Shown here: piece after piece, positions 54,165 through 63,936 of the stretch
Layout of the letters: the number at the start of each line of letters is the position of its first letter
How positions within the stretch are numbered: position 1 is the first letter of the stretch
Assembly (NCBI GenBank): GCA_013115135.1
Contig: JABANP010000099.1
Location: 62,001 to 126,000, forward strand
DNA length: 64,000 bases
Direction: 5' to 3'
From: Perkinsus olseni
Taxonomy: Eukaryota > Perkinsozoa > Perkinsida > Perkinsidae
Translations under genes and position numbers: made by a program
The notes under the pieces: generated by a model
What the model was told of the DNA's origin: nothing
Databases searched by the model: none
What the model saw: the letters and a program-made list of their open reading frames with translations, nothing else

Positions 54165-57100
54165 ATGTCATCATCATCGCCAGCTCTTAACGAGCGTGCC
54201 GGGACACTGGCATTCAACGTGCTGGACACGCTCCATCGTGAAGGATCGCTGTCGAGGGATGAGATGGAGTTCTATAAAGTGCAATATGAGAGACTTCACA
54301 AGACGATAGCGGAAAGGTTATAAAAATTGGGAAGATTCAGCGTACCAGGTCGAATTGTATCGGTGGATACATCGCCACGATTTTGTGAAATTTTGCGGCT
54401 ATATTTTTCGCAGTTTTTTTTCTGAAGTTTTTTTGTGTTTCCAATATTTTTCGTCGGTCTGGAGTGAGAGAGAGCTTATTGGGAAGGGAAAAGCCCGGTG
54501 GGGAATCTGTACTCTCGCTGATTGCGTTCGTGCCCAGTATGTTGGTTCGGAATTTTTGAGTTGCAAAAGTCGTGAATATCTGAGGTTGGTTTCTGAGCGG
54601 GTAGCGCCCCAATCTTGGACGTTGGATCGTAGTTACGAATCCGAGAAGGAGTTGTTGCAGGAGGGGAAGGATTTGAGTGTGGAACTTACTAAGGAGATGA
54701 TAAAAGTAGAGGGGGAGACCGCGATCGGTTAGGTTGAAATCATACACGAGCGTTTATAGGATGACGGTACTGTCTGGGGAGAAATCTTTCCCGGGGGATC
54801 TTGGGGAATCTTCGTCGTTTTCCACTTGTCTTGCGGGGGGGGGTTATATCGTTATTCAGCAAAGAGAGTTTTAATTCAGGTCGCGAAGTAGGATAATCAT
54901 CTTCGCAACACGTCACAAAAATCAAACATTTTTTCGCTGGTTTCTGTCAGCCATTGGTCGTCATGAGCTTCGAAAAATGTGGTACGAGCGACTGGTCTCG
55001 TTATCGTTGGTGACACGATTGCTTCGGTTGAGAGAATTAAACTGGCGGTGAATAGATATTGCAGGTGTGGAAGTAGCATAAAAATATTCGGCATTTTCTC
55101 TTTACGCTGGTATAATTTTCGTCATTGGAATATTCGACCAGTGGCAAAATCACGTTGTAGTCGTGAGAGTAGCATAAAATTCGGCAGTGATATCCTCTTA
55201 CGCAGCTTTCCTGGCTATATCTAAGTAATGGGAGAAATGGCGTCTTGTGCTGAAAATCTTCCTCTCAGCGATATCATGAGTATTTTGCCTACCGTTCATT
55301 ATTCAAAAATCCCTTGTTTGTTGAGAAATGTGAAGTCATAATTTTGTGGATGACAGGTTGAAAAGGCGAGCATAGAACAGGCAGATGACGCGGCAGCAGT
55401 CGGAGCTGTGAGGGCTAGCGTGAAGAAAATTGCGTCCGAGGTCCAAGTTAGCAACGAGAAGGAGGCAATGTGTGTGCTGCAGGTGATAATTGGGAGGGTG
55501 GTGGAGAGGGTGATTGATGTCTCTTCCTTGGGCTGGTGATGGACCGCTAGACATGTTGATTGCATCGCAGTTTACGAAATGTCATCAGAACTGCGGAATG
55601 TCGATGAGATTAGGATCACAGGTTGTTGTAGTTTTGTTCAGTTCGAGATTATTGTTCAGCGGGCTTCGCTGTTTGGTTATCCTTGTTCCTGCGGCGTACC
55701 AGATGGGGCGTCTCTGAATTTTGATGAGCTGATGAGGATCTCCGTGAAGCGTAGTCTACGAAAGCCCCGTGGACTTCATTCGAATTACGGAGTGATTTTT
55801 GTGGTATATAACAGCTAGGTGATGAGAAGGTGGAAACTGTTTTAACGGGCCATCGTGATGGTTTTGGGAGATTGTGTAGTGTCGTCAAAGGCTTCTCAGT
55901 ATGCCCTCTGCAAGGTTTTTTTCAATGTTTTTTAGTGGCCGAATTTATCAATCCTGGGATATGTTTTTTGCTATGGAACATCGAATTAGATGTCTCAGAA
56001 TTTTATGCTACCGTTCCGTTGATAACCTCTCGATGGGATTCATGGCGAATCTGGTTTAGGCGTTGGAGGTATCTAACGACCTCGTGTCGGTCAGGGAAGA
56101 CATGGCTGATCAGGAGGCGTACGAACGGGCCCTACTAGAGCCCCAGGAAGAGAAAATGAGAAAGGGTAGGGTCGGGTAACATTGTGGGAAGTTTAGTTGG
56201 ATTGGGAAAGTTGCTGGGGGTTGGTGATGTGATCCGGTTGGGAACTGCTGATCACGATTTCTCTTTTTCGCCGGATTTCCGTTTTTTCCTATCATTATTT
56301 TTGTATTATTTTTGCGAAAAAATCACGGCTTGGTGAAATGTGAGATCAAAAAGACAGGAAACAATTCCGTCGATTTTTTTTGGGAAAATTTCTGTTTAAT
56401 AATTTTTTGTCTTCCCATCTTTGTGTGTTCCTGTCTTTATCTTCCCCGTCAATCATGTTGTGTCTCACCGTAGCTGTGGAGGAGCTGTCCGAAAAGCTAG
56501 CAAATGGGAGACAGGAGAAGGAGGCAATAGAAGATGATATTAAGAAAACTGATGAGGTAGTAGAATTGGAAGGCTTCAATCCAGCGAGGAATCGCGGAGG
56601 GGTCTTGGTGACTTTTGGTGGCCCTGGGGGAAGGAAAGGTTCGAAAATTATCCGCACGAAAAAAAAGATTCTCTTCGGGAGCTGGTGAAGGAATCCAGGT
56701 CGTCTAGCCAAGTCCGCTCGAGTGGTACGCTCCTACCATCCGGAGTGGTACGCATCCGGAGAGACGATCCGGATGCGTCTCGCGTGCCGACTAAATTGCT
56801 CTGCTGGGGTTTTACTAATTTGGTCTGGAAATGGTGTAGAAGCATTATGGGCCGAGTCGGCACATATGTAAGTTTGTTTGGGTTTATCTCAGGAAGTGGG
56901 GAAGTTGCGGTATAGAATGGGAGAGGAGAGAAGGGGTCTGAGGGAGGCGGAGGAAGACTTCTACAGACTGCGGGTGGGAGAGAGAGTTTCAGTGTTCCGA
57001 GTTGACGGTGGTTGGGCGATTCAGGATGATCCCGAGAGGTTGGGAAAAGAAATTGGGAGAAATCTTGAAGTTCTTGGGGAAGATCAGAACGGCTGTGGAG

Positions 57101-60100
57101 GAGGAGAGGAAGGAAATCGCGAAGGTATGCGGAGGGGCTGTGGGGTGCTTCGAAAACGCTGCTTGAGTTTTCCGAAAGTGAATTTTGCGATGAAAAATGT
57201 GGAAATTTTTTCATTTTTTTTCGGGTAAAACTGCACTGTGGTCAGGCGGAGAAAAATATTGATAAGAAAGAAGAGAGCATGGTGGAGGTGAGGAAGGAAG
57301 CGAAGCCGTTGAGGATGAGAATCCAGACGATTAATGATACGGTAAAGAGGGGACCTTCTGGCCGTAGTAGGCATGCCCATTGACTCTCAATCGATTGGCC
57401 TGCTCTTGCGGGACCTGTTTGTCTGGTTGAGGCGTTGATAAAGGGGTAATTTGTGACCCGTGTAAGCTACCCATTCCGGAGGAGTATGATTCTGTTTCAA
57501 CTCAAAAAAAGATGAAGTGGGGAGAGGAATTGCTTGATAGTAGCATTTATTGCGGATTTTCATTCTCCCTGTCATTTTTTTCTGTCCCTATTTTCATGTT
57601 GGTTGTTACGAATTTTTGGCAGAGAAATTCCGGGCCTAGGATTCGAACCCGGGACTCCGGGGTGCGCTGGCTATGTCGAGTAAAGGAGGCCCGGCATTTC
57701 GCCTAGTTTATGATTTTTGTGGGCGTCTCTGTGATATTCTTCTTTTTTCAGATTGAGGTTATGAATCAAGGGCTAACGCAGATTAAGGTAAAGCTGTCGA
57801 ATGAGCGGGAGAGGTAGTAGAAGTACTGGAACCGAGAATCGAACTCGGGACCTATCGCGTGTGAGGCGATCGTCATTGCGGAGCGAGCGAAGCGAGCGGA
57901 GCATATACTGTCACTTCTGCGCTTTTTTTGTGCGTTCGTTCGTTGGTTCGTTCAAATTATTTCTCAACGACTATGTCGATTCAACTCGCGAGACGCATAC
58001 CATTCGAAAGCACGTGGTTTGTGTATTCTATAAAAAATACGAAATCGGTCTCATCCCTGTTCCACTAAGCAAAACCGTCGTGGACCGTTGTAGACGAAAC
58101 CGAAAAAATACGGAAAAAAGTCCGTGCTGGGGTTCGAACCTGAAACTCTGTGTCGAGCTCCGCTTTTTTCGTTACGAAGGCCTAGTAACCAACTAGACCA
58201 TTCCAGCGGTGGGTACCAGGGGGTAGCTTTAATCTAGGTACATGGAGGAGGTATCTAGGAAGGTCGGACTGGACATGCAGCTGAGGCAGTGCAAAGACAA
58301 TTTCCTTCACGCTCAAGTGAGACTATGATCGCGTATCCAAGGTCGATGCTGGCTTGTTGCAGAATGAGGCCACTCGGAAGGATAAACAACTCTACAGAGC
58401 GAAGAGGGACACTAAGCAAGCTATGATCAAGCAGGAGAGGGCGGAGGTGGCGTTGAAGGCTGCGGAGGTGATTCTGAGGGGCATTCGAGGGGAGGAAATT
58501 ACTATTTTAGTACAAACTGCTGTGTGTGAGTTTGAGCTACGACAATCCGGCCTAGTTGCTTTTTTGTGGGCCGCAGTTACGAAGGTTAACGTTAGCGATG
58601 CGCTCCGTTGAAGGCTACGGAGGTGATTCTGAGGGGCATTCGAGGGGAGGAAATTACTATTTTAGTACAAACTGCTGTGTGTGAGTTTGAGCTACGACAA
58701 TCCGGCCTAGTTGCTTTTTTGTGGGCCGCAGTTACGAAGGTTAACGTTAGCGATGCGCTCCGTTGAAGGCTACGGAGGTGATTCTGAGGGGCATTCGATG
58801 GGAGGAAATTACTATTTTAGTAGAAACTGCTGTGTGTCGAGTTTGAGCTACGACAATCCGGCCTAGTTGCTTTTTTGTGGGCCGCAGTTACGAAGGTTAA
58901 CGTTAGCGATGCGCTCCGTTGAAGGCTACGGAGGTGATTCTGAGGGGCATAAATTGCTTTTTTGATTGTCGTGTGTGTGAGTTTGAAGTCCAATACCGAC
59001 AACGGCGTAGTTAGGCTACCACTGATGTACTTTTCTGAGGGGGATGGCCCAGCTTGTTTGGGATGTATTTGCATTTCAAACTTTCTATTTTCAGTAGCTT
59101 TTTGTTCACCTATTTTTTGGGAAAAAAGGATTTTCGGTTGTTTTCATCTACTTAGTTTTTTTTTCGAGAAAAAATTTCCGATACTTGTTCTTGAACTAGT
59201 ATTATGGCAAGGAGTGAGATATTGATTTGTGCAACGAATTCGTTCGTTTCAGGACGAAATGGAAGAGGCTGTTGGCGAAGGGGAGAAGATGGCGAGTGAT
59301 GACAAGAAACAAGAATCTTTACTCGAGGAAGTTCAGGCGGAGGTTGACCTCTTCATGGCAGCCTTCATGCGGCAGGAATCCATGGACCATCATAAAAGTG
59401 GCAAATTTTTCGTAGTTGTGGTGGATTTTTTCCTGGGCAGAGATGGACTATGAGGGCCTCCTTGCGAGGCTTGCTGATCAACAGAAGGAGCTGCAGGTAG
59501 TAGTGGAGGATATGCTGTTGGCTGTAGTGAGGCCAACTCTGAAATACAGAAGCGGGGAGCGCATAAGTTTGTGTGTGAAATTCAATCCCGGTGTGGATTT
59601 TGTATTTTACTCGCCTCAACCCAGCCAAAGGCAATGCGCTCTCTGTTTCGAATGGAACGGTCTTATTATATCATTGGACTGCCAGTCTCTGCGGACTGCC
59701 AGATGAAATCGCGGAACTCGAAGGAGACGGCCTCAAGCCAAGCTCTTCACAAAACCAATTCGAGGGACTTGAATACACCAATCCTGAGCTTCCGAACCGA
59801 TCCTTAAAGTGCATCATTTCGGGTGTGATATCCAATTCCGGGATCGATTCGAACGGGGGGTGAGTGCGCTACCATAGCTTGGTTCGACACTGAACAGACT
59901 AAAGGCGTTTCTCTTACAGCTGAAATTGCTCATACCATCACAATCGTAACTCATCTTGCACTCTCCCGGCGGTACTCGTACTGTACCGATGTTTTGACGG
60001 AGGTCTTCCAGGCTTTGGGAAAGGCGGAAGCTTCGGCAAAGCAGAGGGAAAGGTTTTTGATCAGTCAACGTGAAAAGCTGAATCGGGATACAGAGTTGGT

Positions 60101-63100
60101 GAAGAAACTTTGCAAGCAGACCTTGGGCGAGGTATGTATACAATCGATCATCAGGGCGCGCGCTAAATGCATCGCGTGGTAGGTGCAGATGAAAGTAGCG
60201 GAGGAAGCGGACCAGCGGAGGAAATTGGAAAGTTGTGGTATGCGACAAAAGGAGTCCCGATCGGCCTACGAGATAATCAAGAATGAGCGGAATAAGTGCT
60301 ATCTTGCTATCTTGCGCCCACTTGCATTTCCTCAACGCTGAAGGTATCTTAACTTGATCCAGACGGCTTCTCAGAGAGTTAGTGAGATGCAGGAGAAGTA
60401 CCGAATGTTGAATAATGAAGCGGACGTTTTACAAGGGGAAAGTCACGCCAAGGGAAAGGCGGTGGAAAAGGCCAAGACCGAAGCGGCGAAGTGGGGGAAT
60501 TTCGTGGCGCAGTGACGATTTTCGAGATTTCTGCGCTTTTTCGAGATAATGGTTTCGGGAATATTTCTCATAGTGATGGGAATGTTGCCATTTGTTATAG
60601 ATTTTTGCCGAAACTTTTCGGGTTTTCCGGAAATTTTCCGGAATTTTCCCCGTTTTTCCATCAGGCAGAGAAGCATCAGAGATCGACTGTTGAGTGAATA
60701 TAATAAGATGAACAACAAGGGTCACGAACTTAACGATGAGGTTGGGAAAAATTCCCGAAAATTTCCGGAAATTTCTTTCTCGGACAGGTCGAGCGAAATG
60801 TTTCGGATATTGACAAGTTGAACTATATGATAAACAACCAGGAGAGGAAGCTGGAGGATATCGGCGAGAAGTAGTGACGGGTGCGGTGGAGGGTCCAAAA
60901 ATCAGGCGGAGCGAAGGTCGTTTTGTCTCTTATAAAAGCGCCCCTTCCGAAGTCGGGCCTTGACGCACGTATAAGCTTTGGGGCGTTAGGAATGGTGATC
61001 GATCTCCGAATCAATCGTAACTGTTTTGGCCTGCCATTGGCAGCAGTAGTAAAAGTACCGACGGTGGCTTTGTCGGTGGATCTCCTACTTAGTTTGGAGT
61101 ATGAGTTAGTTGGATCTGTTGCGGCTAGGTTAGTCAATAGGAAACCATTCATTCGTAATCACGATTTTGAGGGCGATGGGCTTACGCTTTATAGCTGCTC
61201 GAGCATTGTCTGCTGGAGGGTCTTGGCGGTTAGAAATAGAAAATTCGATTTTTTCCGCCCAAAATTTGTGTGGATTACCGATTTCAAATCGGTTTCTTCG
61301 TAGTTGTGCAATTACAAATCGGCGATTTGTAAGGCGGAAGAAACGCCTTAGAAATGATGGCTTTGGAGTCGGACAGCCAGGGTTAAGGTTGATACCAAAT
61401 TTCGTTGAGCAGGAGTTTTTATGGCCAGGTATGAGGCGACGCTGGAGGACCGGAATTTTGCCGGCGTGGAGCTGATTGATCGAAATGACGAGCTCTGCGT
61501 ATTATGGGAGAAGTTTAATTCTTTGGAAGGGCGGACGGCGAAGGTAGTAGTCGATAGAGTATCTTAGGTTGATGCGTGCATTTTACGGGTGGGAAAGATA
61601 CTCATGTAGGTCTCGGATATGATACGATGAGAGTAATGATGAGTTTTTTTGTAACGGAAAAACCGGAGCTCCACGCAAACTTTCCGGATTCGGGGTCGAT
61701 CGATCATAGTCGCCGAGAAATAATTTGAACGAACCAAGGGAGCGAATAAGGCTCCGCCCGCTTCTGCAATTTCCCTGGAAGTGTATTTTAAGGAGGTAGT
61801 ATCCAAGGTTGATGCTCGTATTTCGCGGGTGGAAAAGATACTCATGTGATTCACGCGGGAGTATCTTTTTTCAGGGGTCGGTGGCGATGTTGAAGCTCTC
61901 GGAAGATATTCGACAGCGGACGTTGGCAGCGGGTCAGCTACGAGGAGAGGTAATGAGGGAAACGAACGCTAGAGGTGTCAGAAAAATTTAAAATGGAATT
62001 TTTTCAGTTGGATATTATCAAGAAGCAGCTCCAAGTCGCATCCACGAATGCTGGAATCGATCGTCAGGGCGAGCGCGCTTTGCAATCGGGTATCGGACTT
62101 GTTGGGGTGGAAAAAATAGCGTATCTTTTAGTTGGGATACACCCGTCCAGTGTCGGGTCGGGGCCGTTGATGGTGGGCGAAGCTGATGGAGCTGTTGTGG
62201 TAGAAAAGATGAAGGTGAGCGTATCTTAGGTTGACCCTAGGATTTCGTAGGTGGGGAAGATACCTTTTGTCAGGAGCAGCTGGCTGCGTTGATTGAGAAG
62301 TCGGCGATGCTGTCGAAAGAGTTGGAGGACCCGAATAGTGTTTTTCGGAAATGGCGAGAACTGGAGGGAAAAGTAATTAGGGAAAATTGGTTTTTTCCTG
62401 AAAATCAGGAAAAGTTTTAGGATTTCTTATCTGCACGGTGGTTGCAAAAAACTTTGTGTGTGAGTTTACAGTCCGACGCACGAAAACGAATTATCTGTTC
62501 AACAGGGGTGGTAGTGGTAACTTTCCTTCGTCGAGAACGACGTGCTCCGGCGGGCTAGCGGCGCTTCCTGTTCAACGGTGGAGTTTCACCCGTGATGTGA
62601 AAAACATTTCACATTTCACATCGCGAAATTCAATTCATTCGACTGGTTAGTTTATAGTCCAACTGAGCCGGTAGTCTCGGCTGTGGTTTTACGCTTCTTT
62701 TCGATGTGTTGCGTATCTTAGGACCTCGACAGGGACATTCTTGCGGCAAAGATACGCCTACTAGAGGAGAGGTTAAATGATAAGAAGGAAACACTGGTGG
62801 AAAAGGTACGAAATTTTCGGGGAAAATTTCATTAATTTTTGCGTGAATTTCTCGATTTCGCGGAGGATTTTGAACTATGTGGTCGAATGAATTTGTTAGG
62901 GTGGAGTTTTTTCCGAAAAAATCGGGGAAAATAGCGGAAATCATCTCCGTAAATTTCGCGATTTTTCGGAGGACGATGTGTTTCAGGGAATTATTGAGGG
63001 AAGGCTTTTTTCGGAAAATTTTGAGGGAAATAACAGAAAATCCGGGGAAATTAGTGACAAATTTTTGGACTGTGGTGGGAGAGACGGGAAATTTTTGATC

Positions 63101-63936
63101 GGGCATTGATGATCGTTGATGGCAGGATATGATTTTGGAGGAATTGGAGCCGCTGTGCAGCAAAGTGGCAGCCCGAGTTGCCGAGGGAAAAGAAGAAAAA
63201 CTGATTCTGATGCAAAAAGTAGAAAATTCTGAGGGGTAATTTCGTGGCGCGTGACGGTGGTGTAGGTGAATTCGCTACAGCAGACTCTGCGGGATTTGAC
63301 GAGGAAGTTGGTTTCGGCGGTTTCCGAGTTGTCGATGTATCAAGCGACAGCGTTGGATGGCGAGGGAGAGAATAGGAAGCTGCAGGCTCTGGTTGACGAA
63401 GCGGTGGAGAGGTTACGAGTTGGCGATGTTGTGGTATGTAATTTGGGAGGGGCTGGTGAGAGTATCTTGAGGTTGGTTATAGGTCGATGTGAGTTGGTGG
63501 ATAGTAAAAAATTCGTTCATAATTTTTGGTGAGGATCTCGTAAGGTAGCGCTGGATGCTGGTTTTTTCGGGCGGAGCGGAGCTCGTCGTTTTGGAGATGT
63601 TAGCGAAAAGCGGACGGTGAAAATTTCTTAGCCGACACGAAATGACAAGAATTGGGGAATTTTTGGTATCCAGTTGGTTGGAGGATGCGTTCAGGTGTAG
63701 TTGATTCAGAGAATCAGGATGGGAGTTAATTATCAGTATCTTAGGTTGACCCTGGGCAAAGATGAGGGAGAAAGATATCATTTTCGGTGTTAGGAGCCTG
63801 TAGTACCCTTCCCTGGTGAATCGGAAGTGCTGCTGCAGCGGGCCAGGAGAGGGGAGGAAATTGAACATGAACACACGCTGGAAAGGCAGAGAAAAAAGAA
63901 GGAAAAAGAGGAAGCGAACGACCCCAATGCTGTTCG
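54165..63936 (+). CDS. CCDC146/MBO2-like axonemal coiled-coil protein (3' end outside window)
   Basis: Start MSSSSPALNERAGTLAFNVL at ATG 54165. Clear exons: 54165-54316, 54633-54727, 55357-55482, 56060-56165, 56474-56556, 56893-56973, 57246-57341, 57752-57813, 58238-58316, 58363-58467, 59253-59397, 59441-59496, 60012-60131, about 60189-60293, about 60378-60492, 60665-60740, 60788-60870, 61429-61543, 61875-61949, from about 62010 to 62214, 62274-62372, 62722-62805, 63126-63218, 63266-63433, 63794-63936. Almost all are in phase; the gaps 54728-55356, 55483-56059 and 56974-57245 are unresolved. The product is heptad-rich throughout. GSLSRDEMEFYKVQYERLH, KELLQEGKDL, VELIDRNDELCVLWEK and LEDPNS...WRELEGKD match the CCDC146/MBO2 pattern as I remember it. 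That family works at centrioles and flagellar axonemes. Its introns are the main home of the repeat families described here. Confidence 0.72.
57630..57694 (-). other. Shortened tRNA-like sequence in a CCDC146 intron
   Basis: On the minus strand a perfect 7-bp acceptor stem (CCGGGCC/GGCCCGG) encloses 51 nt that include GGGTTCGAATCC (B-box) and GCCAGCGCACC. The D-arm and anticodon arm are shrunken, for a total of 65 nt. It looks like a deleted tRNA or SINE head. Confidence 0.5.
57814..58237 (+). repeat. 424-nt intron almost filled by an inverted tRNA-Val/SINE composite
   Basis: Both flanking exons (57752-57813 ending in phase 2, 58238-58316 starting with one base) join in frame. Between the splice ends lie only about 10 bp, the tRNA-Val-like/SINE composite (57824-58207, minus) and about 30 bp. 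Confidence 0.85.
57824..58207 (-). pseudogene. tRNA-Val(CAC)-like sequence split in its D-loop by SINE copy 3
   Basis: On the minus strand 58207-58186 reads GCTGGAATGGTCTAGTTGG plus TTA: acceptor 5' strand, positions 8-9 and the left D-arm. 57875-57824 gives TGAC, then an anticodon arm ATCGC-CTCACAC-GCGAT (perfect 5-bp stem, anticodon CAC = Val), a variable loop, a T-arm CCGAG-TTCGATT-CTCGG (perfect) and TTCCAGT, which pairs with GCTGGAA over 7 bp (one G-T). The D-stem GTC/GAC also closes. Between the halves lies about 310 bp of the same SINE found at 35112 and 37568. The SINE head may itself share this 5' half. Confidence 0.65.
58317..58362 (+). repeat. 46-nt intron with A-type element core
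   Basis: The whole intron is gtgagactatgatc + GTATCCAAGGTCGATGC + tggcttgttgcag, between two in-phase coiled-coil exons. The element's right end (AAGATAC) is missing or replaced by the acceptor region. Confidence 0.8.
58468..58970 (+). repeat. 155-bp tandem repeat that duplicates a splice donor
   Basis: The units start at 58468, 58623, 58778 and 58934 (the last truncated); the first three are almost identical. Each begins with the intron start gtgattctgagg, and units 2-4 are preceded by GTTGAAGGCTACGGAG, a copy of the last 16 bases of the upstream exon (GTTGAAGGCTGCGGAG). So the array has repeatedly copied the exon-intron junction. Each unit also carries a B-type-like GTGAGTTTGAG segment. 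Lies in CCDC146 intron 58468-59252. Confidence 0.92.
61544..61874 (+). repeat. Composite intron: A element, SINE fragment, A element
   Basis: The 331-nt CCDC146 intron contains 43-bp A-type copies at 61559-61601 (GTATCTTAGGTTGATGC...AAAGATAC) and 61799-61841 (GTATCCAAGGTTGATGC...AAAGATAC). A truncated SINE (about 61640-61780, recognisable by gtaacggaaaaa, gccgagaaataatttgaac and gctccgcccgc) lies between them. Both A copies extend into the same CTCATGT. Confidence 0.88.
62215..62273 (+). repeat. 59-nt intron that is essentially one A-type element
   Basis: gtgagc, then the 43-bp element 62221-62263 (GTATCTTAGGTTGACCC...GGGAAGATAC), then cttttgtcag. The flanking exons read ...VVEKMK and EQLAALIEKS in phase 0. 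The cleanest example in the window. Confidence 0.92.
62373..62721 (+). repeat. CCDC146 intron with two B-type elements
   Basis: B-type copies at 62455-62485 (GTGAGTTTACAGTCC) and 62648-62685 (TAGTTTATAGTCCAACTGAG then CCGGTAGTCTCGGC). The intron's last bases, GTATCTTAG, are the start of an A-type sequence that continues into the exon. Confidence 0.8.
63219..63265 (+). repeat. 47-nt intron with C-type motif
   Basis: gtagaaaattctgaggg + TAATTTCGTGGCGCGTGACGG + tggtgtag; the flanking exons join in phase 0. The same motif opens the introns at 60493 and 63937 and occurs in both RNR2-fragment introns. Confidence 0.75.
63736..63779 (+). repeat. A-type element near the 3' end of a CCDC146 intron
   Basis: A 44-bp copy starting GTATCTTAGGTTGACCC and ending AAAGATATC, 14 bp before the acceptor ttag at 63793. 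A partial copy (GTATCTTGAGGTTGG) lies at 63462 in the same intron. Confidence 0.85.

Noticed and set aside
56974..56992. 19-nt intron gtgggagagagagtttcag in CCDC146
   Set aside because: It would restore one coiled-coil frame, but such a tiny intron is otherwise unseen here; a 51-nt alternative to 57024 also exists, so the junction is left open.
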